Of a stretch of DNA of 29,633 nt, positions 14,645 through 23,309 are shown piece after piece (within the stretch, counting starts at the first letter, position 1; each line of letters begins with the position of its first letter). Under the pieces are notes generated by a model. It had not been told where the DNA came from and searched no databases. It was given only the letters and a program-made list of their open reading frames with translations. The translations under genes and the position numbers were made by a program. The stretch spans positions 1 to 29,633 of the forward strand of contig DASXZO010000110.1 of assembly GCA_036501845.1 (NCBI GenBank), in the 5' to 3' direction. Source of the stretch: JBBREP01 sp036501845 (GTDB lineage: Bacteria; Actinomycetota; Acidimicrobiia; IMCC26256; PALSA-610).

Positions 14645-15223
14645 ATGCCCGGTCTGGTCCGCCCCGTTGGCGACGAGCGCGACGCGCTCTGCGCCTACCT
14701 CGCCCAGCAGCGGATGTGGTTGCGGACCGCGGCGTACGGTCTCACCGACAAGGAGGCCGCGCGGGCACCGAGCGCGAGCCCGCTCTGCGTCGGCGGCCTG
14801 ATCAAGCACTGCACCGCGGTCGAGCGCTCGTGGCTCGACACCACGCTGCAGCGTGAGAGTCGGCTCACCACCAACGATGTCTCGAGCCTCTTTCGCATGG
14901 AGCCGGGCGAGACGCTCGCCGGCTTGGTCGCCGGCTACGACGTGGCGTGCGGCGAGACCGACGAGACGCTTGGCGAGCTCGATCTCGACCTGCCCGTGCC
15001 GGTACCGAGGGGCGTGCCGTGGTTCCCCGCCGACGTCGACGCCTGGTCGGTGCGGTGGGTGCTGCTGCACCTCATCCAGGAGACCGCACGCCACGCCGGC
15101 CATGCCGACATCGTGCGCGAGTCGATCGACGGCGCAACCTCGTTCTCGCTGCTCGCCGCGGCCGAAGGCCAAGCCGAGACGCGCTGGCTCAAGCCTTGGC
15201 GCCGAGCGGAGCGATCGCCGTGA
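14645..15223 (+). CDS. DUF664/DinB-fold protein (putative mycothiol- or bacillithiol-type transferase)
   Basis: A 192-residue protein with a GAGGAG ribosome-binding site before ATG 14645. The sequence follows the DUF664 branch of the DinB/YfiT four-helix family: LCVGGLIKHCTAVERSW, a central YDVACGETDETL helix and LLHLIQETARHAGHADIVRE. His55, His150 and His153 are the expected metal ligands. In actinobacteria such proteins are thought to be thiol-dependent S-transferases or detoxification enzymes, but most are uncharacterised. It is unrelated to the polymerase IV gene dinB despite the family name. Its last 35 bases overlap the 3' end of the convergent P450 gene. Confidence 0.85.
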   Translation: MPGLVRPVGDERDALCAYLAQQRMWLRTAAYGLTDKEAARAPSASPLCVGGLIKHCTAVERSWLDTTLQRESRLTTNDVSSLFRMEPGETLAGLVAGYDVACGETDETLGELDLDLPVPVPRGVPWFPADVDAWSVRWVLLHLIQETARHAGHADIVRESIDGATSFSLLAAAEGQAETRWLKPWRRAERSP

Positions 15224-16385
15224 ACTGCACCGGCATCGCCTCGGGGCCGGAGATGAAGTTCGACGAACGGCGCGGGTGTGGATCGCCGGCGAGGTGCAGG
15301 TCGGGCAACCTGCGCAACAACTCCGAGAACATCACCTTCAACTCGATGCGCGCGAGCGACGCGCCCATGCAGAAGTGCGGGCCGAACCCGAACGCGAGGT
15401 GCGGGTTGGGATCGCGCCGCACGTCGAGCCGATCGGGATCGGTGAACACCGAGGCGTCACGGTTCGCCGACGGGTACATGAGGATGAGCTGATCGCCTTC
15501 GTGCAACGTCTGACCGCTCAGCTCGATGTCGCGCGTCACTGTGCGCGCCATGTTCTTGATCGGCGACACCCAACGCAGCAGCTCCTCGACGCCCATCTCG
15601 ATCGCGTTCGGGTCGTCGCGCAGGATCGCCCGCTGATCGGGGTACTCGAGCAACGCGAGCATGCCGTCGGTGATCACGTGGCGCGTCGTCTCGTCGCCGC
15701 CGATCAGGATCAGCAGGCTCTCCATGATGATCGACTCGTCGTCGAGCCGCTCGCCGTCGATCTCGGCGTGGCAGAGCACGCTGACGAGATCGTCCTGAGG
15801 GGCCTTGGCCCGGCGGTCGGCGATCACCTCCAATTGGAACGCACGGAACGCAATGCCCGCTTCCATGCCCGCCAGCGCGACCTCGGGCGACGGCTCCGAC
15901 GTGGTGGCGCGGATCAGATCGTCGGACCAGCGCAACAGGTCGTCGTAGGCCTCGGGCGGGAAGCCGAGCATGTCGGCGATCAGCAGCAGCGGCAGCGGCG
16001 CGGCGATGTCCCACACGAAGTCGCACTCGCCCTTCGGTGCGACCTGATCGATGATGTGGGTGCAGATCCGGCGGACCGTCGCTTCATGATCACGTATTCG
16101 CCGCGGCGTAAACCCGCGGCTCACGAGCTTGCGCCGTCGAGTGTGCTCGGGCTCGTCCATCGAGATCATCATCGGGAGATGGTCGCCGTGCGGCCGTGGG
16201 GCGCGCTGGCTCGAGAACAGCGCGGCCTTCTTCTCGACAGCCAACACGTCGTCGTAGCGCGTGAGCGCCCACACCGCATTGCGCGCGTCCCAGTACACCG
16301 GCGCGTGCTCGCGCATCCACGCCCAGTCGTCGTAGGGGCGGCTCGCGTACCAACCGCCGTCCAGGAGATCGAACTGCCGGTCCAT
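15189..16385 (-). CDS. Cytochrome P450 (actinobacterial CYP125/CYP142-like group)
   Basis: A 398-residue soluble P450 from ATG 16385 (GTG 16388 also possible). The I-helix has LLILIGGDETTRHVITDGM at about 222-240, the K-helix ExxR is EELLR, and the heme loop is FGFGPHFCMGASLAR with Cys339 as the heme ligand. MDEPEHTRRRKLVSRGFTPR is the typical C-helix region. Length and motifs are complete. Relatives in actinobacteria oxidise sterol side chains, fatty acids or terpenoids; the substrate cannot be fixed here. Electron partners are not in the window. It is divergent from a phosphotransferase and its 3' end overlaps that of the DUF664 gene by 35 bp. Confidence 0.9.
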   Translation of the reverse strand: MDRQFDLLDGGWYASRPYDDWAWMREHAPVYWDARNAVWALTRYDDVLAVEKKAALFSSQRAPRPHGDHLPMMISMDEPEHTRRRKLVSRGFTPRRIRDHEATVRRICTHIIDQVAPKGECDFVWDIAAPLPLLLIADMLGFPPEAYDDLLRWSDDLIRATTSEPSPEVALAGMEAGIAFRAFQLEVIADRRAKAPQDDLVSVLCHAEIDGERLDDESIIMESLLILIGGDETTRHVITDGMLALLEYPDQRAILRDDPNAIEMGVEELLRWVSPIKNMARTVTRDIELSGQTLHEGDQLILMYPSANRDASVFTDPDRLDVRRDPNPHLAFGFGPHFCMGASLARIELKVMFSELLRRLPDLHLAGDPHPRRSSNFISGPEAMPVQFTAIAPLGAKA

Positions 16386-16469
16386 CACTCCGCGTGTCTA
16401 GCGCGTGTGGGTCGCCTCCCGCACCGGCTCGGCCGCGCTCCACACTCGGCGCCGTGGCAAGCTCCGGCA

Positions 16470-17651
16470 ATGGATGCGCGATGGGTGGGTTCGGCACGGC
16501 TCGGCGCCGACGCGGCACGAGCGTTCGGGCTCGTCGGGCTCGATGCCGTGCGCCAGCCGTTGGGGCGCGCGCTGCCGCGCACACCGGAGCAACTCGCGCG
16601 GCCCGATGTGCTGAGCGCGCTGCTCGGCACCGAGGTGCGCGCCGCCCGCCTCCCCGGTGAGCGGTTCGAGAGCAGCAACTGCCAGAACTTCCTCGTGGAG
16701 GTCGAAGGCCGCGACGGCGATGTCCGCACGCTCTACGCCAAGCTGCCCGCCCGCGAGCTCGCGCCGCGCGTGTTCGCCAACGCACTCGGCTTCTGGGCCC
16801 TCGAATGCACCTTCTGCCGCGACGTCGCTCCGCACGTTCCCGTGCGCGTGCCGCGCGTGTTCGCGGTCGAGCGGCGAGGTTCGCGCTTCGTGCTCCTGCT
16901 CGAGAACATCAAAGAGCTCCCGGGTGCGCGATTGTTCGAGAACCGCGACATGGCCGCCGGCACAACGCCCCACCAGGCGCGCCGCTGCCTCACCGCGTTC
17001 GCCGAGCTCCACGCCGCGTTCCACGGCTGGGACCCGGCGCAGCGCGAGCAACTTCTCCCGCTCGCACTCCATCCGTTCCTGCCTCAGCGCCAGCGGCCCG
17101 TGACCATCGCGTTGAACACGATGGCCGTCGACCGCGCGCACCGTGCCGCGCCCGAGCTCTTCACCGCCGACCACGCGGCAACCTGCCGGCGCGCCTTCGC
17201 GAACTGGGACGCGCTCCTCCGCTACTGGTATCGCGACCCGCTCACGCTGGTGCACGGCGACAGCCACCTCGCGAACTGCTTCGAATACGCCACGCCCGAT
17301 GGCGCACGGGTCGGCCTGCTCGACTTCCAGGGCGTGCACTGGTCGAAAGGCATCCGCGACGTCGCGTACTTCCTCATCCATTCACTCGAGCCCGATCTGC
17401 TCGCCGCGCACGAAGACGCGCTGATCGAGCACTACCTCGCCGAGCTCGCGGCCCGAGGCGTGAGGCTCGAGCCCGAGCTGACGCGCGAGCAATACCGATC
17501 GTTCGCGCTCCAACCCCTGATGGTCGGCGTGGTTGCCGTGGGGCTCGGCGGCTTCACCGAACGCGAAGCCACCGTCCGCACCATGCTCGAACGCGAGCTG
17601 GCCGCCTTCGACCGTCTCGGCTTCGCGTCCTGGCTCGACACACTGTCGTGA
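16470..17651 (+). CDS. Phosphotransferase-family protein (APH/ecdysteroid kinase-like)
   Basis: A 393-residue protein from ATG 16470. It has a protein-kinase-like fold of the aminoglycoside/choline phosphotransferase superfamily. An N-lobe segment ends in LYAKLPA (probable ATP-contact Lys), the hinge region is FVLLLENI, and the catalytic loop LVHGDSHLANC carries His262, Asp264 and Asn268. LLDFQGVHW follows, with metal-binding Asp285. Enzymes of this group phosphorylate hydroxyl groups of small molecules, and in actinobacteria they often sit beside P450 and acyl-CoA genes; here the P450 is divergent 84 bp away. A shared lipid or sterol pathway is an inference from position only. The open frame extends far upstream, but only this start gives a family-like N-terminus. 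Confidence 0.85.
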   Translation: MDARWVGSARLGADAARAFGLVGLDAVRQPLGRALPRTPEQLARPDVLSALLGTEVRAARLPGERFESSNCQNFLVEVEGRDGDVRTLYAKLPARELAPRVFANALGFWALECTFCRDVAPHVPVRVPRVFAVERRGSRFVLLLENIKELPGARLFENRDMAAGTTPHQARRCLTAFAELHAAFHGWDPAQREQLLPLALHPFLPQRQRPVTIALNTMAVDRAHRAAPELFTADHAATCRRAFANWDALLRYWYRDPLTLVHGDSHLANCFEYATPDGARVGLLDFQGVHWSKGIRDVAYFLIHSLEPDLLAAHEDALIEHYLAELAARGVRLEPELTREQYRSFALQPLMVGVVAVGLGGFTEREATVRTMLERELAAFDRLGFASWLDTLS

Positions 17652-17673
17652 ATTCGCCGGCCGCGATGGCGAG

Positions 17674-18621
17674 CTAGGTGCTGCGCTTGCCCGCGAGCTG
17701 CATGTTGAGGACCGCGCCGAGGAGCACCACATACACGGCGAGGTAGATGGCGAGCATGCCGATCACGATGCCCGCGAACGCGCCGTACACCGCGGCGTAG
17801 CGCTTCGACACCGCCACGTAGGCGCCGAAGCCGAAGGTCACGAGCACCACACCGATCGCCGACGCGATCGCGCCGGGCATGAGTGCGCGCGGCGTGAGGT
17901 GACTGCCCACCGAGAAGCGGTAGAGCGCGGCGACCAGCACGGTGATGGCCACGAGTGCCACCAGCGCGCCGACGATCGCAACCAACGGTGACGACTGGGC
18001 AACCACCGTCGACGTGATCACGGCGGCCGCTCCGAACAGCAACACCGCGCCGATCGCGCCGAGGAGCGCGCGGCTGCGGGCTTCCACATAGCGCTGCGGC
18101 CGCAGCCCGTACGACTCACGAATCGCCCGATCGAGGTTGTACACGCCGGCTGACGCACTCCAGATCGCGAGGATCAGCGACACCACAAGGCCAAGTGAGA
18201 GCCCGGCATGGTCGCTCTCGGCCACGTGCCGCAGCTGCTGGGCGAAGAGCGACCCGAACGATCCAGGCACCGCGCTCGCGAGGTCGCCGAGGTCGGTGGC
18301 CACCCGTTCGGGGCTCACGACGAGCCCGAACACGCTCACCGCGGCGATCGCCGTCGGCAGCGCCGAGATCACGAGCCAGAACGCCGCGCCCGACGCGGCC
18401 AAGCCCACCTGTTCCGCACTCTGCTCGTGCAGCACCGCCACCGCGACCCGCGCGACCCTGGCCGTGCGCGGGAGCCGTTGCTCGAACTCTTGGTCGGCTT
18501 CCTCGACCGCGTCGTCGACGGCTTCGGTCACTTCGCGATCGGCGCGCTCGAATTCCTCACGAGCGTGACGGACGAGGTCTTCGGCGGGGTCGCCGGGCTG
18601 CTCGGGCGAGCTCATCGACAT
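17674..18621 (-). CDS. YihY/BrkB-family inner-membrane protein
   Basis: About 315 residues from ATG 18621 (ATG 18615 is two codons further in). An acidic, probably helical N-terminal tail (residues about 5-48) precedes six hydrophobic segments of the YihY/BrkB type, including LAASGAAFWLVISALPTAIA, LGLVVSLILAIWSASAGVYN, IGAVLLFGAAAVITSTVVAQ and MLAIYLAVYVVLLGAVLNMQ. NLDRAIRESYG after the third segment is characteristic. Members were once called ribonuclease BN in error; their role is mostly unknown, with transport or envelope functions suggested. No strong ribosome-binding site separates the two starts. It is convergent with the phosphotransferase, 22 bp away. Confidence 0.85.
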   Translation of the reverse strand: MSMSSPEQPGDPAEDLVRHAREEFERADREVTEAVDDAVEEADQEFEQRLPRTARVARVAVAVLHEQSAEQVGLAASGAAFWLVISALPTAIAAVSVFGLVVSPERVATDLGDLASAVPGSFGSLFAQQLRHVAESDHAGLSLGLVVSLILAIWSASAGVYNLDRAIRESYGLRPQRYVEARSRALLGAIGAVLLFGAAAVITSTVVAQSSPLVAIVGALVALVAITVLVAALYRFSVGSHLTPRALMPGAIASAIGVVLVTFGFGAYVAVSKRYAAVYGAFAGIVIGMLAIYLAVYVVLLGAVLNMQLAGKRST

Positions 18622-18936
18622 CGCCGGCAACGGTTCTGCGACCGCACGGCCGGAAGTATGGCACGAGGTGCGCGTGCCCGGCAGAAGTTGGTTGGGTCCA
18701 GGCAGGCACCCGACCTGCCCCACGAAGGTCAAGCCCCACTCCACCCGCGCACCCCCACCGAGCGCGAGTGGCGCGACTTCGGCCATACCTGGACCCGGCA
18801 TCAACTTACGAGGAACGCGCCGCGAAATCGAGGACCCTCCACACGCAATTCGCGGGCCACTCATTCGGGCGTTTGTTCGAGCGAGATATCCACAAACGCT
18901 CGGCGGAAACCCGAGAGCAATGCGGACAAAGCGTGA
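18622..18936. other. Non-coding gap upstream of the BrkB-like gene
   Basis: 315 bp between the BrkB-like start and the DoxX stop. Open frames here are short, lack ribosome-binding sites and show no family resemblance. No strong inverted repeat, tRNA or tandem repeat was seen. It probably carries the promoter of the BrkB-like gene, but no elements could be assigned. Confidence 0.5.
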
Positions 18937-19410
18937 TCAGCTGCGCTGTTGCCTCGCATGGTGCGAGTCGTAATTCCACGCCAGCAACGCGAGAGCGACC
19001 GCACCGACGGCGAGACCGGCGTCGCGCAGCGCGATGTCCCAGTACTCGTGCTCGTCGTGGGCGAGTAGCAGCATGTTCACCACGATGCCGGTGAGCCACG
19101 CGGCAAGGACGATCGCTCCGACTCTCGGCGCGAAAAGCACGAGCAGCCCCGCAGCGATCTCCACTCCGCCGGCGACGTGCATGAACGTGGTTGCGCTGAG
19201 GTGGAGGTTGTTCGTGACGCCGACCCAGAGGTACTCCCGCCAGTCGACGAGCTTGTTCGAGTAACTGTCGATGCCTGCGATGATCGGCACCGCACCGAAC
19301 CCGATGCGCAACAGCCAGAATGCGGCGTAGGCCGGATCGGTCCGTACGCGTGCTACCGCATTGGCTTCCGTGCGGGTGGGCGTCGCAGGCCAGGTGTGCG
19401 TGGCGGTCAT
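18937..19410 (-). CDS. DoxX-family membrane protein
   Basis: A 157-residue membrane protein with a strong AGGAGAAG site before ATG 19410. Four hydrophobic segments follow the DoxX pattern: FWLLRIGFGAVPIIAGIDSY, SATTFMHVAGGVEIAAGLLV, RVGAIVLAAWLTGIVVNMLL and AGLAVGAVALALLAW. MHVAGGVEIAAGLLVLF is the most family-like part. DoxX-like proteins occur as parts of thiosulfate:quinone oxidoreductase in archaea and in oxidative-stress membrane complexes in mycobacteria; the role here is open. It is divergent from a two-gene membrane operon across 155 bp. Confidence 0.8.
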   Translation of the reverse strand: MTATHTWPATPTRTEANAVARVRTDPAYAAFWLLRIGFGAVPIIAGIDSYSNKLVDWREYLWVGVTNNLHLSATTFMHVAGGVEIAAGLLVLFAPRVGAIVLAAWLTGIVVNMLLLAHDEHEYWDIALRDAGLAVGAVALALLAWNYDSHHARQQRS

Positions 19411-19565
19411 GACTTCTCCTCTCCGTGGACAGACGTCAACCGGCGTACCCGACCGCGGCGAATGTTCCCAGGTCAATCGGTGAACTTGCGCTCGAGGTCG
19501 TGCGTAGCCGTGCCGACGCGGCGTACATTCGTGGCGGGTGGGACACGCCGGTTCGAGGAGCACCC

Positions 19566-20183
19566 ATGAGCCAGACTGCGACCGCACCCACTGCCGTCGG
19601 CGGCCCGCCCGAGGGCCATGGCCCACCGCAGATGGACATCAACATCGTCCCGCGCATCGGACTGCCATTCGTCGCCATCGCGGTGGGGTTCGTGATCTAC
19701 GCGATCGCTTCGAACTCGCGCTGGGCGCTCACGTTCTCGCACGTCGCCGGCGGCGGTATGTGGACCGGCGTCGATCTCTACGTCGGGCTCATCCTCGGCC
19801 CGATCATCGGGCGGTTGTCACTGCCGGCGCGCGCCGAGTTCTCGGCCAAGTTCATGCCGAAGATGCTGCTGTTGATGCCGACCGTCGTGTTGATGACGCT
19901 CGCCGCGGGATTCCAGCTCGCGCTCGACTACGGCAATCTCATCTCCGGCAACCCGAATCACGGATGGCTCGTCGTGTCGATGGTGGTCGTCGGGATCATG
20001 GCGGTCGTGGCACTCGGCGTGCTCGAACCGGCGAACGTCGCGGTGCTCTTCGAGATGAAGAAGCCGCAACCCGACGGCGAGGTGATCGGCAAGCTGATGC
20101 AACGCTTCGTCTATACGGCCGGCATCACCGGTGTGTTGCAGATCGCGACGCTCGTGATCATGACGCGGGTGGGTTCACGATGA
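19566..20183 (+). CDS. Multi-pass membrane protein, CopD/DUF2269-like
   Basis: A 205-residue protein with GAGGAG before ATG 19566. A Pro/Gly-rich N-terminal tail is followed by five hydrophobic segments. FSHVAGGGMWTGVDLYVGLI in the second resembles the His-x-x-Gly-x-x-x-W helix of CopD and DUF2269 membrane proteins, where the histidine may bind heme or copper. A second motif is GFQLALDYGN. Its stop overlaps the start of the next gene (ATGA), so the two are translated together and probably form one complex. The function is not known; the family link is moderate. Confidence 0.65.
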   Translation: MSQTATAPTAVGGPPEGHGPPQMDINIVPRIGLPFVAIAVGFVIYAIASNSRWALTFSHVAGGGMWTGVDLYVGLILGPIIGRLSLPARAEFSAKFMPKMLLLMPTVVLMTLAAGFQLALDYGNLISGNPNHGWLVVSMVVVGIMAVVALGVLEPANVAVLFEMKKPQPDGEVIGKLMQRFVYTAGITGVLQIATLVIMTRVGSR

Positions 20184-20611
20184 CCGTCGCCGACCTCGCA
20201 CCGGTGCGGCCGTTCGCACGCAAGCTCCCTCCAGTTGTGGGCGTTTCCATGGCGTCGCTCGCGCTCGCCGTCACGGGCGGCGTGATCCTCGCCGCGCAGG
20301 CTCAGAGTCGCCCGTCGGTGGCGTTGCCGATGGTGCTCGAAGTTGTGGCCGTCGCCCTCGAGCTCGTTGCGATCGTGATGATGGTGAGCATCCGCCCGTT
20401 CGCCTGGTTCCGGTTCAACCAGGTGTTCGCCGTAGCGCTCGTGGCCTACGTGATCCAGGCCGGGATGATCGAGTGGGCGTTCGCCAAGAACCACACGCCC
20501 GCGAGCCCGCTGATCGCACTCACGCTCGGCATCGTGGTGTTTGCCACGATCGTGCCCGTGATGATCGCCTTCACTGTCGCCCGCTACCAAGCCGTGGCAG
20601 CACGCGACTGA
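20180..20611 (+). CDS. Small four-helix membrane protein, coupled partner of the CopD-like protein
   Basis: A 143-residue protein with four hydrophobic segments (about 20-42, 48-70, 78-96, 112-136). Its ATG lies in the stop of the preceding gene (ATGA). Tyr and Trp residues cluster in RPFAWFRFNQVF and MIEWAF. There is no recognised family; overlap with the upstream gene suggests an obligate partner in the membrane. It converges on the M24 pair, 21 bp away. Confidence 0.6.
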   Translation: MTVADLAPVRPFARKLPPVVGVSMASLALAVTGGVILAAQAQSRPSVALPMVLEVVAVALELVAIVMMVSIRPFAWFRFNQVFAVALVAYVIQAGMIEWAFAKNHTPASPLIALTLGIVVFATIVPVMIAFTVARYQAVAARD

Positions 20612-20632
20612 GCGTGCGGTCACGCGGCAGCT

Positions 20633-21535
20633 TCAGGCCGTCAACACCGTCGGGCGGCCATCGGTCACGAGAACGAGATCGCGCACCAGGCCGTGGGCGA
20701 TCGAGACGACCATGTTCGACTCGAGCTGCGTGCCCGGCTCGAGCACCTCGTAGCCCAGGCCCACACCATGCGCGTGCCCGTGGGGCGCGATCGTTTCGAC
20801 CGGCGTGCCCGTGGTGCAACGCTCGATGGCCTGCTCGTGTTCGGGCGGCGCCGGCGTCGACGGTTCGCTGCGCGCGAGCCCGCCTTCCCAACCCTCTCGT
20901 AATACACCGATATCGATCCCAGTCGCGCCCGCAGCACGCGTGACCACGGGCTCGAATGCAGGCGTCGTCACGTGTTCGTGCGCCATCGCTTCCATCGCGA
21001 CAGCCACGATCGTCGCGTCCGACGCGCCGTCACCTGCGGCCGCGAGCGCAGCGGCCATGACGATGTGCGCCACGCCCACCGCGGCCCGGATCGCATCGAT
21101 CTCGTCGTCGGTCTTCACTCGCCGTGTGGCCCGCAGGATGCGCTCGCCGTCGACCAGTTCGGGCGTCGCGAGGTAGCCGTCGATGAGCTTCTCGAACAGC
21201 GGAGTGAGGCCGTCGACACCGATGCGCCGCGCAGCGGCAACGCCGGGGATAGCCGCGATCTCGCCCATCAACGTCGCGGGGTTCCACGAGATCGAGTAGA
21301 GCCGTTCGTTCGGCAGATCCTGCGGGATCCCGGCGTCGCCCACCGACAGCAGATGCACCGATCCGGTCGAGCGCACGACCACGCAACCCGGCGCGAAGGC
21401 TCGCTCGCTGGCGAGATACAGGCGTGCCGCGCCGGTGACGAAGCGTGCGTTCGGCTCGCGTCCGAGGAACAGCACGTCGACATCGCTGCGCTCCATCGCG
21501 TCGAGCACCCGCGGTAATCCTGTGGCGACGGTCAT
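20633..21535 (-). CDS. Degenerate M24-family (Xaa-Pro peptidase-like) protein
   Basis: A 300-residue relative of creatinase/prolidase proteins, shorter than the usual 360-400. The N-terminal creatinase-like domain is recognisable (VLDAMERSDVDVLFLGREPN, RFVTGAARLYLASERAF). The C-terminal pita-bread domain has lost key metal ligands: the two-Asp segment reads GIDIGVLREGWEGGLARS with only one Asp, the Glu of the EPG motif is replaced (VVSIAHG), and the last ligand is Asp instead of Glu (VRDLVLVTD). HGVGLGYE keeps the His. About 60 residues between the Asp and His regions are missing. Hydrolysis is unlikely. Its ATG overlaps the stop of the intact M24 gene (ATGA), which suggests a regulatory or structural partner. 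Weakly related enzyme activity remains possible. Confidence 0.75.
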   Translation of the reverse strand: MTVATGLPRVLDAMERSDVDVLFLGREPNARFVTGAARLYLASERAFAPGCVVVRSTGSVHLLSVGDAGIPQDLPNERLYSISWNPATLMGEIAAIPGVAAARRIGVDGLTPLFEKLIDGYLATPELVDGERILRATRRVKTDDEIDAIRAAVGVAHIVMAAALAAAGDGASDATIVAVAMEAMAHEHVTTPAFEPVVTRAAGATGIDIGVLREGWEGGLARSEPSTPAPPEHEQAIERCTTGTPVETIAPHGHAHGVGLGYEVLEPGTQLESNMVVSIAHGLVRDLVLVTDGRPTVLTA

Positions 21536-22629
21536 GAGGCGTAGGGCGCGTACGTGTAGTGGGTGAGCCGCTCGCAGCCGTCGTCAGTGACCACCACGAT
21601 CTCCTCGGAGCGATAGCCGCCGTAGCCTTCGTCCCAGATCACCGGTTCGAGCACGAGGATCGTGCCGGCGGCGAGCACCACTTGGTCTTCGATCTCGGGA
21701 CCAAGATCGGTGCCGCAGAACGGCAGCTCGGCGCTGTCGGTGCCGACGCCGTGGGCCACGTAGAGGTGAGGGAACCACGGTCGCGCACCGTTATTGGCAT
21801 CGGTTGCCGCGCGCGCCACGTCGGCCGCGGTCGCACCCGGCTTGATCGCGCGCTCGCACGCGTGGCACACCGCTTGCCAACGCTCGAACTGGTCGAGCTG
21901 GCGCGCGTCGGGGTCGACGCCGATCGTCCAGGTGCGCCCGACGTCGGATGCCCAACCGTTGAGGTCGATGCCCGCGTCGGTGAAGCACACGTCGCCGCGT
22001 GCGAGCACGAGATCGGTCGTGGGCGTCGGGAAGGGGAGATCGCCGGTGGCGGTGTAAGCGAGCTCGGCACGGGAGCGCGGCACGAGGTCCCACACGGGAT
22101 CGACGGTGTTCCCGCTGGCTCCGAGTTCGAACACCGCGCGGAAGAACGCGGCGGTGAGATCGGTCTGGCGCGCGCCCGGCACCGCGATGGGCCGCACCGC
22201 GTCCATCGCCTGCTCGTTGCAGCGTTGCGCAGCACGAATGCGCTCCACCTCGTCGGGCGTCTTGACGATCTTCGCTTGCGACAGCAGCGTCGACGCGTCG
22301 ACGGGCGCGCGAGTGCGGAGTGCGTCGCGCACCGCGAGCGACGGCCATTCGTCAACCGCGACCACACCGCGATGATCATCGACCGCGCTCGCGAGCTCAC
22401 GCGCGCCAATATCGAAATCGAGTGGCGCCGGCGTGAGAAAGTCGACCGAGTCGCGTGTGAGCACGGCAACGGTACGCGTGGCACTGCCGCGCGCCGGCTC
22501 GTGGGAACGGGCCACGCGACCGGTCGCGTAGGCGACGTTGTTCTCGCCGCACAGCACGAGCACGTCGACGCCGAACGCGTCCATCTGCGCAAGCACGCGG
22601 GGATGGGTCACGCCCTCATCATGCCGCAT
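21532..22629 (-). CDS. M24-family metallopeptidase (Xaa-Pro dipeptidase/aminopeptidase-like)
   Basis: A 365-residue protein from ATG 22629 (GTG 22611 is the alternative). The N-terminal creatinase domain starts HPRVLAQMDAFGVDVLVLCG; the C-terminal domain has all five dinuclear-metal ligands: Asp218 and Asp229 (FTDAGIDLNGWASDVGRTW), His293 (VAHGVG), Glu328 (LVLEPV) and Glu342 (YRSEEIVVV). Such enzymes remove an N-terminal residue before proline or split related amide substrates, using two metal ions in the cytoplasm. The specific substrate is not clear. It is the first gene of a coupled pair with a degenerate homologue. Confidence 0.87.
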   Translation of the reverse strand: MRHDEGVTHPRVLAQMDAFGVDVLVLCGENNVAYATGRVARSHEPARGSATRTVAVLTRDSVDFLTPAPLDFDIGARELASAVDDHRGVVAVDEWPSLAVRDALRTRAPVDASTLLSQAKIVKTPDEVERIRAAQRCNEQAMDAVRPIAVPGARQTDLTAAFFRAVFELGASGNTVDPVWDLVPRSRAELAYTATGDLPFPTPTTDLVLARGDVCFTDAGIDLNGWASDVGRTWTIGVDPDARQLDQFERWQAVCHACERAIKPGATAADVARAATDANNGARPWFPHLYVAHGVGTDSAELPFCGTDLGPEIEDQVVLAAGTILVLEPVIWDEGYGGYRSEEIVVVTDDGCERLTHYTYAPYAS

Positions 22630-22711
22630 GATCTCGCATCGCCGCGTCCTCGCCGGCCGCCCGGAGCACCGGCGATACAAACGGCCACGCCACGGTCCGT
22701 GACCGGCGCAC

Positions 22712-23242
22712 TCAGAAGCGGAAGCGCGTGGAGCCGGCAGTGTTCTCGTTCGTGCCGACGGCTGTCGCGGTGCGCGGCGCGAGTTGGTAGACGTGCCACG
22801 GCGGCGGGCCGAGCGTCGGCGCGTTGAACGGCGCGGTGATTCCGGTTCCCGAGTCGTCGGGCTCGGCGGGCCACCCACCCTTCGCCCACAACGCCGCGAT
22901 CTCGGCGACGATCTTCGGATCGGTGACCTGCCGGGCCTCGCCCGCGACCATCACGTCGAAGTTCTTGGTGGCAACACTCACCGTGCAGCGTGGATCGCGA
23001 GCGACGTTCTTCGCCTTGCGCGTGGCGTCGCCGGTCTGGAACCACGCCGAGCCCGCGTGCCACAGCGCGCCCACACTCGTGACGTGCGGGCTGCCGTCGG
23101 CGTTGAGGGTGGTGAGCCAGAACGTCACGCGGTCCGGTGACCGGGGGTCGTCCTGCTTTCGCACGTCGGCGAGTTGAGTCTCGACCACTGACCAGTCGAG
23201 CGCGGGCAGGCCGTCTTCTTCAGCGAGGTTCGTCGTCTCCAT
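22712..23242 (-). CDS. Pyridoxamine 5'-phosphate oxidase-fold protein (flavin or F420-binding family)
   Basis: A 176-residue protein from ATG 23242, with GGGAAG a few bases upstream. It has the split-barrel pattern: FWLTTLNADGSPHVTSVGAL, WFQTGDATRKAKNVARDPRC, VSVATKNFDVMVAGEARQVT, then a C-terminal segment PPPWHVYQLAPRTATAVGT. Actinobacterial members bind FMN, F420 or heme; with an F420-dependent enzyme elsewhere in the window either cofactor is plausible. It would be a cytoplasmic dimer. It lies between the M24 pair and the two-component operon, all on the minus strand, with wide enough gaps for its own promoter. Confidence 0.8.
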   Translation of the reverse strand: METTNLAEEDGLPALDWSVVETQLADVRKQDDPRSPDRVTFWLTTLNADGSPHVTSVGALWHAGSAWFQTGDATRKAKNVARDPRCTVSVATKNFDVMVAGEARQVTDPKIVAEIAALWAKGGWPAEPDDSGTGITAPFNAPTLGPPPWHVYQLAPRTATAVGTNENTAGSTRFRF

Positions 23243-23309
23243 GCCCAATGAGACTTCCCGGGCCTTCAAAACTCATCGCGGCTACTTCGCCGGCGCGCTC
23301 GCGGTGTAT

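Noticed and set aside
14853..16469. N-terminal extension of the phosphotransferase to a 932-codon frame
   Set aside because: It crosses the DUF664 gene out of frame and runs antisense through the P450; absence of stop codons is expected at this GC content.
18780..18936. A frame reading HTQFAGHSFGRLFERDIHKR in the gap before the BrkB-like gene
   Set aside because: It has no start signal or recognised family, and the long frame that contains it is a shadow of the BrkB-like gene.
21559..22827. 422-codon plus-strand frame opposite the M24 gene
   Set aside because: Composition is that of an antisense shadow and the minus-strand frame has all M24 catalytic motifs.
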